Positions 45,413 to 56,255 of a DNA stretch of 64,000 nucleotides are shown piece after piece. A program made the position numbers and the translations under genes. The notes beneath the pieces are model-generated. The model did not search any database and was not told where the DNA came from. It was given only the letters and a program-made list of their open reading frames with translations. Within the stretch, counting starts at the first letter, position 1, and every line of letters starts with the position of its first letter. The DNA comes from Stictocephala bisonia (taxonomy: Eukaryota; Arthropoda; Insecta; Hemiptera; Membracidae), in the NCBI GenBank assembly GCA_035578905.1, contig JAQJVL010000174.1:917253-981252 (forward strand), given 5' to 3'.

Positions 45413-46075
45413 TTTAGAATTGAAATTTATTGTTGTCATTTATTATTTTTATAAGTTTATGGTTACAGTGTGATCTTTAAAAAAATGTATTATTTATATT
45501 TGGTGCGTTAAACTCAGCTTACACGATTACTTCTGATTAGCATTAACTAATCATTATTTTTGTTAGCATCATTAATTGTAACCCGCTTTACAATACCGTT
45601 ATTTCCTTACATTTGCAACTGCTAGTTTGAATGAAGAAATTGAACGCGTTTCGGATTCTAAATAATGGGCATATACCTGGTGAAAATACAATAGTATTTC
45701 TAAGTTAATATGATTATGGAAAATAGTTTTTACGTTTTTACTTCAATTAAAAGTCTCCCCTCTGTAGTGAAAATCTTCCTCTAATTTTAGTAAAATTATT
45801 ATAATTTTGTATTTTAAGTTTACCTATTGGATGGTGAAAGATATTATCTTAGTTTCTTGTCTATAATCACCTCTAGAGAGAACTGAACTGTAATTTTGTC
45901 ACCAACAACAAATTAATAAAGTGCTTTTTCGTTTAGTACAGTTCTTATAGGTTTTAAAGCTAACATTAAGTTTACATAACCTATGATGATCGAGTGTGCG
46001 ATAATATGAATATAAAATGTTATTTTTATGAATATACTATTAAAATACGTTCGTAATCATGTTATTATATTCATG
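45413..46075. other. AT-rich DNA, nothing recognised
   Basis: No supported feature. Confidence 0.5.
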
Positions 46076-46939
46076 TATACAGAGTGTTAAAAAAAGGTTA
46101 GGCTGGCTATGTGTGCATTTTCATATTTTATGTGTTATTATAAGCTAAAAATGAAAAGTAATATTTTTTCAATTTCCGCTTTGTTTAGCAGCTAAACGCC
46201 ATTTTGTTTATTCTATAAAACAATTTATATCTTTATACGATTATTACAAAACTCAGTAAATATGTTCATGTTAGAAGGTAAAATTTAATGAAATAATATT
46301 AAAAAATTATCTGTATTATTTTAAAAATGGCGTCCATCTTATTTTTATTTTAACAAATACCTAAAAAACTACTGGTTTGATAAACATTGTGTAAGTTACA
46401 AAAATGTTTGTAAATAACTTCCCCTTTTCAATGATACCTAATTCGTAAAAGCCCCTTAAGAAATAACTATTTTATGAATTAACTTTATTCACATACTGTT
46501 AAAATACTGTCAAATTAGTAGCCTTTTAGTGCACGTGAATTCATAAAATAGTTATTTCTTAAGCGATTAAAAAAAATGAGGTATCATTGGAAAGGGGAAG
46601 CTGTTTACGAACTTGTTTGTAAGTTACACAATTTTTATAAAACAAAAAGTTTTTTTTAGATTTTTGTTAAAATAAAAATAAACAAACTATTTTGTTAATA
46701 ATACAGATAATTTTAAAATTATTAAATTTTACCTTCTAACATGAACATATTTAACGATTTTTGTAAAAATCGTAAAGATAACAACAAAGATATAAATTAT
46801 TTTACTGAAAAAACAAAATGACGTCTAGCTGCTAAACAAAGCAGAAATTAAAAAATATCATTCTTCATTTTTAGTTTACAATCACACATAGTTTATGAAA
46901 ATCCATAGCCAGCCCAATCTTTTTGTAACACTCTGTATA
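46076..46939. mobile_element. 864-bp foldback element with TATACAGAGTGTTA ends
   Basis: Nearly the whole element is one imperfect palindrome. Ends TATACAGAGTGTTA and TAACACTCTGTATA; matching inner blocks include ATGTTCATGTTAGAAGGTAA (about 46262) with its complement near 46733, and ATAGTTATTTCTTAAG near 46542 with its complement near 46460. The centre lies at about 46507. No coding frame. The ends resemble the element at 60804 and, more loosely, the MITE at 5024. Confidence 0.9.
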
Positions 46940-47053
46940 CATGATGAACTTTCTGTAAAACTTCACCACAGAGAATAGAAACACATTCTTTTACTCTCTG
47001 CAACTTCATATACAACTCTGCTCTATATTTTCCTCTTATGCACGGAATAATCA

Positions 47054-47136
47054 GTACTGCCACCCCGAGGTGGGACGAGATTCACATCTAAATATCCCTC
47101 AGGATTGCGATAAGGTTGAGTCATGGAGACGTGGAG
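47054..47136 (+). repeat. Short conserved dispersed segment, copy B
   Basis: Partner of 36681-36762 in the same orientation, sharing AGGTGGGA, CACATCTAAATATCCCTCAG and GAGTCATGGAG with only scattered differences. Flanking sequences differ. Confidence 0.6.
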
Positions 47137-47459
47137 TAGCTTGGGAGTCTCAGTTAAAGGAGCTATTTGTGTCTTGTACTCCCTTAGCATTTAAAGTGGT
47201 TATGCATTCAATGTAGTTGTGTATTAACTCTCAAGTTGGATCTCTACGTAATCGAAGTTGTGTAATAACGATATGCTATCGCCTAGTGTAATAATATTTA
47301 TGTTTCCGTTTATAATATGATCTTCATTTAATTTACTTCAACGTGTAAATAACTAAACCTTTTAGATTGTATTTAGTCATTATATATTTATGTTGAAAAA
47401 TTAGACATCGATACGGTGTTTCGTAATTTTAATATAACTGTAAATGATTACATTAATTT
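47137..47459. other. AT-rich DNA, nothing recognised
   Basis: No supported feature. Confidence 0.5.
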
Positions 47460-47570
47460 GATGATGAGTGTAGTCTCGTTACTATCGGTATATTCTCAGA
47501 AAGACCCTGTAGCTTACTGGCCTAGTCACTGATTGGGTCTAAAACTAGTGGAATCCGAACCACCCAGTTT
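47460..47570 (-). mobile_element. Truncated SINE copy, minus strand
   Basis: Contains GATGAGTGTAGTCTCGTTAC, TATTCTCAGAAAGACC and AGTGGAATCCGAACCACCCA in the order seen in the 54.7-kb copy, with the region between shortened. Confidence 0.55.
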
Positions 47571-48152
47571 CAAATCCTTACAAAATGAGGTTCAGCCACT
47601 AAACATATCACTGATTATTTTATAATACAGTCTATTTGATGGTGACCATTGGGAGATCTCACTCATGTGATATTTTCTAACATCTAGACACTTTAACTTA
47701 GAACTTAGAGAAACTAGATTACAAATCTACTTTACTAATTGGAAATAAATTTGAAGTTTTACAAATAAAAGATAGCACATAATAACACACAAATTATGTT
47801 CAAAAATTTCCATAATATTGACATATTATATAATGCTACAAATAACTAAACAGGACATCCAAACGACTCATATTTACTAATTTGCCATTCATATTGTTTG
47901 GGATCGTAATTTAAGAGTTTGTAGAAACACTCGTCATATCAGATTTATATCCTATAGTAGCAGATGTAAATGCGATACAGCATTGTGATTTAAGGATTTG
48001 TTGAAAAATTATAATTTTTATATAGTTTGGATTTTTTATTAATTTTATTTGGTTCATATGTATTTTCATAAAAATCATAAACTAAAAAGTAGACCCACCA
48101 GTAACTTTTACACTCTGTCGAGCTATGTAAAACTTATAATTAGTGGACCCAT
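47571..48152. other. AT-rich DNA, nothing recognised
   Basis: No supported feature. Confidence 0.5.
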
Positions 48153-48752
48153 GGATGGGCAACGATGTATCGAAAATATCGATACTTTCTTTTGATAATA
48201 TCGGCCATATCGATATTTTGGTCCGATACAGCATATCACTAAATATTAACGCTATTCTGTCTCCTAAAAATCATTACGATTCGAAAAAAAAAACTCATTT
48301 AAATTTCCTCTTATGCGTTATAAAACATGCATTGGAATAATAAAGTACAGTAACTTTATTTAGCTTTTTTTTCGATGTGGCTTTTTTTAAGTTTGAAAAA
48401 CAAAAAGCGCACCGTTATTAGATTATAATTGTATAGTTAAAATAATAATTATATGTATAATTATTCTTATTTTGATATTTTCATTCAACCCCAAGACTTC
48501 TGCTTTTTTCGTGTAGATAAATTTATTTAATTTTTACGTTCAGTACCATAGGCTATTCAAAATAGTGACAGCAAAACATGAGTGTATTTTTAGTCGTGAC
48601 ATAAGATATAGTGCATAATTTTAAACATATAAATAATTTACAATTCGATACATCGGTTACTCGATATATCGATATATTTCTTTCGATATTATTGTTAGAT
48701 CGATATTTGGTTTGCGATATATCGATATGTTGATGATATTTTCCATCCCTAG
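48153..48752 (+). mobile_element. CGATAT-rich foldback element, copy 3
   Basis: About 600 bp with the clearest ends of the family: left GGATGGGCAACGATGTATCG, right TATCGATATGTTGATGATAT followed by TTTCCATCCCTA. The interior is collinear with 41574-42225, including CGCTATTCTGTCTCC/GACGTTATTCTCTC and ACATAAGATATAGTGCATAA. Contains several CGATA and TATCGATA words. No coding capacity. Confidence 0.85.
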
Positions 48753-50394
48753 CTATACCGCAATTAACATTGCTCTTAAGGGATATAAATCCATCATGGC
48801 GACAGCCTCTGCAGGCGTTAAGTTAGATGGGTAACCAAATTTCCAACTTTAAGATCTCCACACTCCAACTAACAAATCAACAGTCAGTGGACTAATGAGT
48901 GGTCGACCTAGTGGAGTCTGTATTGATGAATCATTGTTTCCCACTATCACTGAAAGCTGTCGATGTCCTTTATGGCCATCAGTGGAGGCGACAAACCCAA
49001 CTGTCCAGACACGATACGGAAATACGCACGTCAAAGTCAACAGAAATGGCTCTATTGTCTATCAGCTTTCCAAACCCGTTACTAGGAAGCTGTTTAGGTT
49101 GTGTTTATTTTAACCCTTTGTGTTTCCTTTGAGAAAGCGAATTGATTGTATCTAGAAAGATAAACAAGGTGGGTACGCCACATAATGGGTGTAAAGTCAG
49201 TGTAGGCAGTCTTATGCAGCACTCCTTATTGAAGGATAGTGGGTGGGCCTACATGGCTTACATTCTTGTTGTTATATCATGGCTTTTGAAAATCTGATAG
49301 TAAATATTATAGTTTATGGGTACCCGAAGGGGGGGGGGGTGATGTCGGATCTCAACACGCTACTATCTTGCATGAACAGCTGACTAGACTGTAACTGTTT
49401 TATTGTTTTTATTTATGCACACGTTACTTTCAGCGATAACTAGCTTCCAAATTATCACGCATGCGTATATCGTCGTTCCAATTGCAAACAGCCCACTGCT
49501 ACATTATACATCTTTGTTAAAAGCGCGCATTTTCCTGGAAATGTATCAAGTAAATTTGTATCACGACACGTGAAACGTTGAGTGAGTGTAATATTAATGA
49601 ACGAGAGGAAATAACAAATAATTTAATATAATTAGTCTACAAACAGTATAAAAAAGAACATTTAGATAACACAACCTTTTGTGTCTTGTGTAAAGTTGTG
49701 CTCTTTTCACTGAAACATTTTTAGGATAAAGATTCAGAATAAACATTAAAAATTTTATTTTTTTACGGTTCCAAAATATTTATTTATAAACTAGGGGACA
49801 CTCATGCACTCTTCTCGTGCCAACACCCACCGGCTTTGTCCCTTAGCTAAGGCTATTTTTAGAGCCTAAGGCCCCAATTTCAGTTATGAAGTGAATTGAA
49901 ATGATAATTGCGTTCAAGTCTGACGCTTGCGATACATTTACTGTAAATGTCCATAGCAAAAATAATAATAAAAAATATATATAAAGACACATTTTAATAT
50001 GATTAAAAAACAAGTTTAGCAATTAGGATTACTAACGCTTTATACAATCAATAATCAAATATAGAAAGAACGTCAACATTTAACACTGACTGTAATAAAT
50101 TACAGTATAATAGTCATTTTATGATTTTCAACTGATATATTAATATTGAAATTAAAAAATAAAACATTGTGGTCACATTATTTTCTTATTTTATAATTAA
50201 TTGTAAGACGCTAAACATTCTAAATGGACCAATGAGTAACCAGCAATAATTTATAACGATTGCACTGACATCAAGATTGAAGGAGTTTCCTCTTTGGTCC
50301 TGGATCGTCATGTCTCATTATCGACAGTTAACTATCTATTTCCCCATAAATGTATCACTTGAAATCGACACGTTCAATGCCTATAAATAACCTC
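48753..50394. other. Unique DNA; stop-poor segment at 48850-49115
   Basis: At 48853-49113 the plus strand is open for about 86 codons in one frame (an ATG at 48895) with mixed composition including CIDESLFPTITESCRCPLWP. Another plus frame and one minus frame are also open here. No family recognised and no splice signals chosen, so it is recorded only as a possible exon or retropseudogene. The rest to 50394 is AT-rich; a G homopolymer run lies near 49330. Confidence 0.3.
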
Positions 50395-50500
50395 ATCAGT
50401 TTTTCTGAAGCCAGGAGAGGGACTCTCCTCCCATAAATAGCCACTCGCCTCTGTTGCTTGGCAACTGGTAAACAGATGGGTTGTCCTGGATATTAGGATT
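50395..50500. promoter_or_regulatory. Small GC-richer segment with X-box-like palindrome
   Basis: Contains GTTGCTTGGCAAC at 50453-50465, a near-palindrome resembling the RFX X-box (GTTRCC...GGYAAC), in a locally GC-rich unique segment with CCCATAAATAG upstream. Regulatory role is inference from one motif. Confidence 0.2.
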
Positions 50501-50811
50501 AGTCTAACTTTAATAAATGGTACCAGATAACTGGCACAAACTTTCTCCCTTTCCCTTTGTCGTGTGAGATTGTTTAAAAAATGAAACTTAAAGGATCAAA
50601 AAACACACAAAATAAAAACATGTTTTCAATTAATTACATTTCTAAGGAATGTACAAACGAAACACTTATTTCATTTAAATAAAAGTATGGAACAAATAAT
50701 CTTCGAAAACAGCTGGTTAGTTAATTACATAGCCAGATTTTATGTAAACCACCTTCAACAACCTTACTGGGGTGGTAACTAAAATATTTTGCCCGTACAA
50801 AAATGTTATAG
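50501..50811. other. AT-rich DNA, nothing recognised
   Basis: No supported feature. Confidence 0.5.
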
Positions 50812-51305
50812 CTAAAAAAAAGGGGGACGGGACGATTGGCACACATTTTTGGACCTTCTGCCCATGGCAGTATTGGCACAATCATTAGAGCGGAATAAGT
50901 AGGGTCAACTCGCCTGCTTGGAAAAGGCAGGATTGGCACAGTCGCTCGACCAGGTAGACGCCATCGAACGAGGGAAAACGGGAATTTTATTATTCCCATC
51001 AACTCTGCGTGGCAGTCATTTGCCCGTGATATAACAAATTTTTAAATTTAAACCTCACGTTAGGTTAGGTTAGGTTAGTTGCTTACTTCAATAAGCACCA
51101 CAGCAGGGAATTTGCGGGGGCAAAAAAGTTCCCATTTTCCCGCATTCTGGCCACCTGGCTGCTACTACCTGGCCGGGTGGTGTGTGCCAATCGTGCCTTT
51201 CTGAAATTTACAGGTTGACCCTTCTTAATCCCCTCTAATGACTGTGCCAAACGTGCCATTCCAAATCGGCCAAATATGTGTGCCAATCGTTCTACGGCCA
51301 AAAAA
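50812..51305. mobile_element. Foldback element with TTAGG core and ATTGGCACA words
   Basis: Inverted arms of about 230 bp flank a short TTAGG tract (51060-51078). The left arm carries three ATTGGCACA words (near 50836, 50874 and 50931); the right arm carries the complements TGTGCCAATCGT and TGTGCCAAACGTGCC. Other paired blocks: CGACCAGGTAGACGCCATC against ACCTGGCTGCTACTACCTGG, and GAAAACGGGAATTTT against AAAGTTCCCATTTTCCC. The minus-strand frames here (51002-50721 and 51301-51083) encode similar peptides only because they read the two arms. Confidence 0.85.
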
Positions 51306-51965
51306 AAGTTAGAGACATGCGGCTTTTATTAAAATATTTTAAATTGTAATCTCATCTTCACTGAAATTTTAATCAAAGTCGTTAAAGTCGTTTTTGAGAA
51401 CATTTCATTTTTGTATGCTTTTTGTCCATAAAAATAAAAAATAAAACTTAAATTTAAAAAATGTCAAAAAATTGTCTGGAAATATCGGTTAAATACACCT
51501 ACATACCAAATTTAATAAAAATGTATCAATCCGTTTGGTCTCTAGGGAACTGCACATACACACAGACACACATACTGACAGACACTTGTGAAAAGAGCAC
51601 TTTTTGTATGTAGGGATCACTAAAATGGATTTTTAGACCAACTTGTTAATCAATTATTTTTGGACGATCACAATACTTTCTCTATGCTAACGCATTTAGG
51701 AGAAAGTAAAAATACACTCGTATTAGTTGAGAAAATCGAAACAGTAACGTTTCGAAGGTGCCATCATTTTAGGTTTACTTTCTTTATTTTTATTTGGTAA
51801 GGCACATATAACGTTTAAAAGGTTAACACTTTTTTACTTATTAATTTGTTACAATTTTTTTTACATAAATTGCACAAATAGTTTAAGCCTAAGATTCATT
51901 TAAAATTTGTGACAAGAATATTAAATATTATTGCTGATTGAATTTTGAAGTGTTTTAATTATACT
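51306..51965. other. AT-rich DNA with interspersed-element tail
   Basis: At 51480-51640 a stretch with CCAAATTTAATAAAAATG, TCCGTTTGGTCTCTAG and a CACACAGACACACA run resembles 3' parts of common insect interspersed elements. No coding frame. Confidence 0.4.
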
Positions 51966-52535
51966 TATATAAGGGTGGGTTTACATAGAAGCCCGTACGT
52001 GTGTGGGTGGGCTGTACGTACAGTGAATCATATATTTATATAAGGGTGGGTTTACGTAGAAGCCCGTACGTGTGTGGGTGGGCTGTACGTACAGTGAATC
52101 ATATATTTATATAAGGGTGGGTTTACGTAGAAGCCCGTACGTGTGTGGGTGGGCTGTACGTACAGTGAATCATATATTTATATAAGGGTGGGTTTACGTA
52201 GAAGCCCGTACGTGTGTGGGTGGGCTGTACGTACAGTGAATCATATATTTATATAAGGGTGGGTTTACGTAGATGCCCGTACGTGTGTGGGTGGGCTGTA
52301 CGTACAGTGAATCATATATTTATATAAGGGTGGGTTTACGTAGAAGCCCGTACGTGTGTGGGTGGGCTGTACGTACAGTGAATCATATATTTATATAAGG
52401 GTGGGTTTACGTAGAAGCCCGTACGTGTGTGGGTGGGCTGTACGTACAGTGAATCATATATTTATATAAGGGTGGGTTTACGTAGAAGCCCGTACGTGTG
52501 TGGGTGGGCTGTACGTACAGTGAATCATATATTTA
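51966..52535. repeat. 71-bp tandem array, 8 nearly identical copies
   Basis: Each unit contains ATAAGGGTGGGTTTACGTAG, AAGCCCGTACGTGTGTGGGT, GGGCTGTACGTACAG and TGAATCATATATTTAT. Units begin at 51971 and every 71 bp thereafter. I see only two differences among the eight copies (ACATAG in the first, AGATGCCC in the fifth). Each unit carries the palindrome CTGTACGTACAG. Confidence 0.98.
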
Positions 52536-53489
52536 ACGATTCTCTAATATTAATTACAAAGAGAAATATCTTTGGAATATTTGAGGACGATTTTGAATAA
52601 GAATCGTGTCTTTGTTTTTTATGGGGAAAATAAGGATTTATTTAAAATGAAAGAAATTTCTTTGCAGCAAAACACAGCAGGATATTATTTTTCAGAATAG
52701 TTCTTGCCTTTATAATACCTCTTCTGGCACAACGTCTTCCCTACCTCCTCCTCCGAGAACATACTGATGATACCATGACACGTGGATAATATAATGACAA
52801 CAATGTAACCAAGTCATTTAACCCAGTATAGAATCTCAACTCAAACATTATATACATGTGGGCTACGGAACAGTTATACCATTTTTATTTATTTATTTAT
52901 AAAGATAGTGCTACATCACAGGAAACACCAATCACGACGTAACACTAAAAACATAACAATTTACTAATGGAAATTAAAATAAGAAAGAGTCAAAATCTAC
53001 AGAAATTAATTATAATATTATCGTACATTGCTATCCAATTACAAATACTAATCTAATACAGCTTAAAAGTAATAAACATTTATAAGCAACAATAACAAAG
53101 TAAAAAAGCTTAATTACTGAAAAAAGAAAAAAACAGTATCGGTTCCTTTCCTTTTGTAAAAATAAATTAACGCCTTGACAATGCATTATTGCCGAATATT
53201 GCTGAGTATAGCCGAACACTGCATATTACAGAATACTACAGGCTTTTATTGCCTCTTGGCACAGATTGTCGGTTCGAGTGGGCAAATACTCCAGATTTCG
53301 ATCACTTTTTCTCTCGACAACAAAATTGCTTCTCTCGTTTTATTGACGTGCCTTAAATTATTTACTTACTAGTCAGTCATGCAAACAATAGCGTTGCAAA
53401 ATATTAGCAGTGAAAAATTATTAACGTTGGTTACATAAATATAATAATAATAAACAGTAGATTTGTATTTATAATTCAGAAACCCAGCT
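52536..53489. other. AT-rich DNA, nothing recognised
   Basis: Short frames at 53031-53219 (minus) and 53175-53372 (plus) are not recognisable. Confidence 0.5.
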
Positions 53490-53860
53490 AATACAGACAT
53501 AGTGCCGTGGAGTCGCGGCATTTCCGATGCTCAATCCTCTTAGTACGAGAATGGCGTCTATTCAATGGTTGTCATCGGCGTGGGCAGTACTGAAGATGTC
53601 TGGGTGTCAGTCAGATTCTGAGTTGTAGGGAGGAAAACTAAGAACAGTAAATAACTGTGCTGAAAATCGTACCAATACTACGTTGTTCGGTTTCCACATA
53701 AACCGAACCACGTAGTATTCCCTCGGATGACTGTCAGTATTATTTGGGTGTTAGTAAATAGATCTTTCTAGTAAGTAACAATGACGTCACTCATTCATGT
53801 TAACTTATATCTCTACGATCGGTGACGTCTCAATAATGAATATGACTGTAATTTATGTAA
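53490..53860 (+). mobile_element. SINE copy, plus strand
   Basis: Collinear with the reverse of the 54.7-kb copy: GGCGTCTATTCAATGGTTGT, CAGATTCTGAGTTGTAGG, a duplicated ACTACG region with AAACCGAACCACGTAG, and the 3' body AGTAACAATGACGTCACTCA then CTCTACGATCGGTGACGTCT and AATAATGAAT. The CGAACCACGTAGTATT block is partly inverted relative to its neighbour, so the copy is rearranged. Confidence 0.65.
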
Positions 53861-54689
53861 AAATATATAATATATGTTCTTTTTTGTGTGAGATTAAATT
53901 AGTAGGCCTAACACAAAATTCAGTATTATTTCTACATTAAGTCTTTGCGCCTCCATCTCGTTGCTCTTAAGCAACACTCTAACTCTAAAGTCTGGCCGGC
54001 GAGCTATGGCTCCTGAAGGATTAGGTAGCCCTCATTACCTTCTTACACACAAACTCTCAGGAGCGCCAAACGACCTCGCCCCGTCCCTACCATAAATCAC
54101 TCACTATAATTCTACTACAAGATTGCAGCAGTTTAACCTTCCATTTCCTCTCTCCTGATATTGTTATTTTTTTAAATTTACATGACAATTTGAGAGAAAA
54201 ATGATACCAAACATGATAATGTAATATATAAATAACATATTCAAATGATTAAATAATGTGTTGGTGAACAAAATACATACAATTTACATTTTATACTTAA
54301 AAATGTTTTAGTTATTTCAAATCCAGACTTGTTTTGATCATAATTTGACGTACATTACATAAACGTTTGTTTAAAAAGGGAAAACGTAGATAGTAAAAAT
54401 ATTACAATTTTGTATTAGTCACCCTAGTTGGGAATTATTCATGACAAGCGTCCGAGGAAAGGTTGACAAGGGTTGCCCTGATGTTGTGTGACCCTGGTAT
54501 AGGGTCACTTAATGTCTCAGGACCCATAGCCAAACGCCAGTGTATAGTCATCAATAACTGAAGAATATTTTGGCTTACGATACACTTAAAAGCATTAAGT
54601 GTTTTTAAATCTACACAACTATTAAAACCTTACATTTTATATAATTATTGACTTTGTAACTTGTACAAATAAAAATTCATTAATCATTC
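53861..54689. other. AT-rich DNA with a GC-richer patch
   Basis: The patch at 53940-54110 contains the palindrome GTTGCTCTTAAGCAAC and CTGGCCGGCGAGC. No coding frame or repeat. The remainder is AT-rich with nothing recognised. Confidence 0.4.
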
Positions 54690-55135
54690 ATTATTATTCA
54701 TCTCTAAGACGCCGATCGTAGAGATATGGACGAATATGAGGAATGAATGAGTGTGATGAGTGTACATGAACGAGTGTAGTCATTGTTACTATCTGAGTTC
54801 GACTTAGCTCAGAAAGGACTATTTATTAATAGCCCAATAGCCATGGCAACTATGGGACCTACAGCTTTACGTGGAATCCGAACCACGTAGTGTTGGTCTG
54901 ATTTTCAGCTAACTGACAAGTCTGACACTCTGTTCTCTTCCCTACACAACATCTGAACCTTGACTACCATTCAACATAGACACTCCAGACTTCTCTAGTA
55001 GTGTACGTTGATGACAACCATTGAGTGGACGCCGTGTCGGTATTAAGAGAACCGAGCATGGAACCTATCGCCTACAATCTCCCAAACACTTTGTCCCCAA
55101 GTAGCTGGGCCACAGCACTGCGCCACCAGTGCCGA
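54690..55135 (-). mobile_element. Full-length SINE, minus strand
   Basis: On the minus strand the head near 55130 reads GGCACTGGTGGCGCAGTGCT, which contains a good Pol III A box (TGGCGCAGTGC); a B box further down (GATAGGTTCCATGC) is weak. The body runs through ACAGAGTGTCAGACTTGTCA and CCACGTAAAGCTGTAGGTCC to the shared 3' body TAACAATGACTACACTCG, then CTCTACGATCGGCGTCTTAG. About 445 bp, long for a SINE. Best reference copy for this subtype. Confidence 0.75.
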
Positions 55136-55984
55136 CATAATCCTGGAAAAAACGGGCATTGACATCAAAACAGCTTTAAAAACACCTTGAGTGAGTGCAA
55201 AGTTACAGTCCATCGCAAGAAGTGCAAAACCTGTTGAAATTACCCTGTGATTGCTGAGTTAGATATTTACGACATAGATATTTAAGTTTTAAAAACAGTA
55301 CGTCGTAAGTTCTATAAATAGGACAGGTCATATGGTCGGCCCACTCCCGCCCTATAGACAATAACCACGTGACCCTACTCTTTACAAAGCGGAGGTTAAG
55401 TTTACAAGATACCATCAGGCGAGTGGGTCTCTGTCTACTTTACATAATGATTTCGCAATGCGATCTTATCCATCGATTTGCCATTCGTGGAGCGTGGGAT
55501 GACATCGGGTAATTGATTAATCGTTTAATTGTCGCAGAACAAAGTTGTGGTTTCATTAGTGAAGTAGCTCTCGAAATGTCAACTGTCAGCTGTTCTCGTC
55601 TAATCAAAGCGTTATACTGTTGTAACCTTCTAGTTCATTCATGACCAAGTAGGCTAAAACAACAAATTCCTGTGCTAAAGAAAAAATGTGAACTAACAAT
55701 TTCCAATTTTTGACAGCAATCGGGACATACTGACTAGTATTCTTCTAGACATGTCAATCTGGACTAAACTTCTCTAATGTCCAACAATAATCCAATCATC
55801 CATGTAGACAAAGCCTAATTTTGAATCTTGTCATACCATTAATAAAAATGTAATTTGAATTCTAAAACACAATTTAAAAAAAATAACTCATTCATAATCA
55901 TCTAATTAATTTTAGAAATTTAATCTGAACAGAAAATACCAATTTTTAACAACACTATAGTTATTCTTCTTTTTTTTTTTGTAT
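55136..55984. other. Unique DNA, nothing recognised
   Basis: Mixed composition up to 55620 then AT-rich. A 70-codon minus-strand frame (55415-55203) is not recognisable. Confidence 0.45.
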
Positions 55985-56255
55985 TTATTCATAAGACGCC
56001 GATCGTCAAGATATGGGCGAATATGGATTTCGAATGAGTGTGATGAGTGTAGATGAGCGAATGTAGTCATTGTTACTAACTAAGGCCGACTATTCCTTAG
56101 AAAGTGTCATTAATTAATAGCCCAATGACAAATGAACAGCCGGTGGTTATCAGCTGATCCTTCTCAAAATGTATTGACTCTGATTGGGATCGAACTGAGA
56201 ACCTTTAGCACATGAAGCTGGGATTGAACCAACTACGCTACCGACCAATCCAATT
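55985..56255 (-). mobile_element. Full-length SINE with tRNA-Met-like head, minus strand
   Basis: On the minus strand the head reads GGTCGGTAGCGTAGTTGGTT (A box TAGCGTAGTTGG matches the tRNA consensus), then AGC-TTCATGT-GCT, an anticodon-like stem-loop with CAT at the anticodon position, then AGTTCGATCCC (B box). The body (ATCAGCTGATAACCACCGG, ATTGGGCTATTAATTAATG) is shared with 5885-6170, and the 3' body (CATTCGCTCATCTACACTC, ATATTCGCCCATATCTTGAC, GATCGGCGTCTTATGAATAA) is shared with the whole group. About 270 bp. Confidence 0.85.

Noticed and set aside
50721..51301. Two minus-strand genes with similar peptides
   Set aside because: They read the arms of one foldback element; similarity is due to the repeat words.
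51966..52535. CRISPR or plasmid iteron array
   Set aside because: All 71 bp of every unit are conserved, so there are no spacers; the context is insect-like nuclear DNA.
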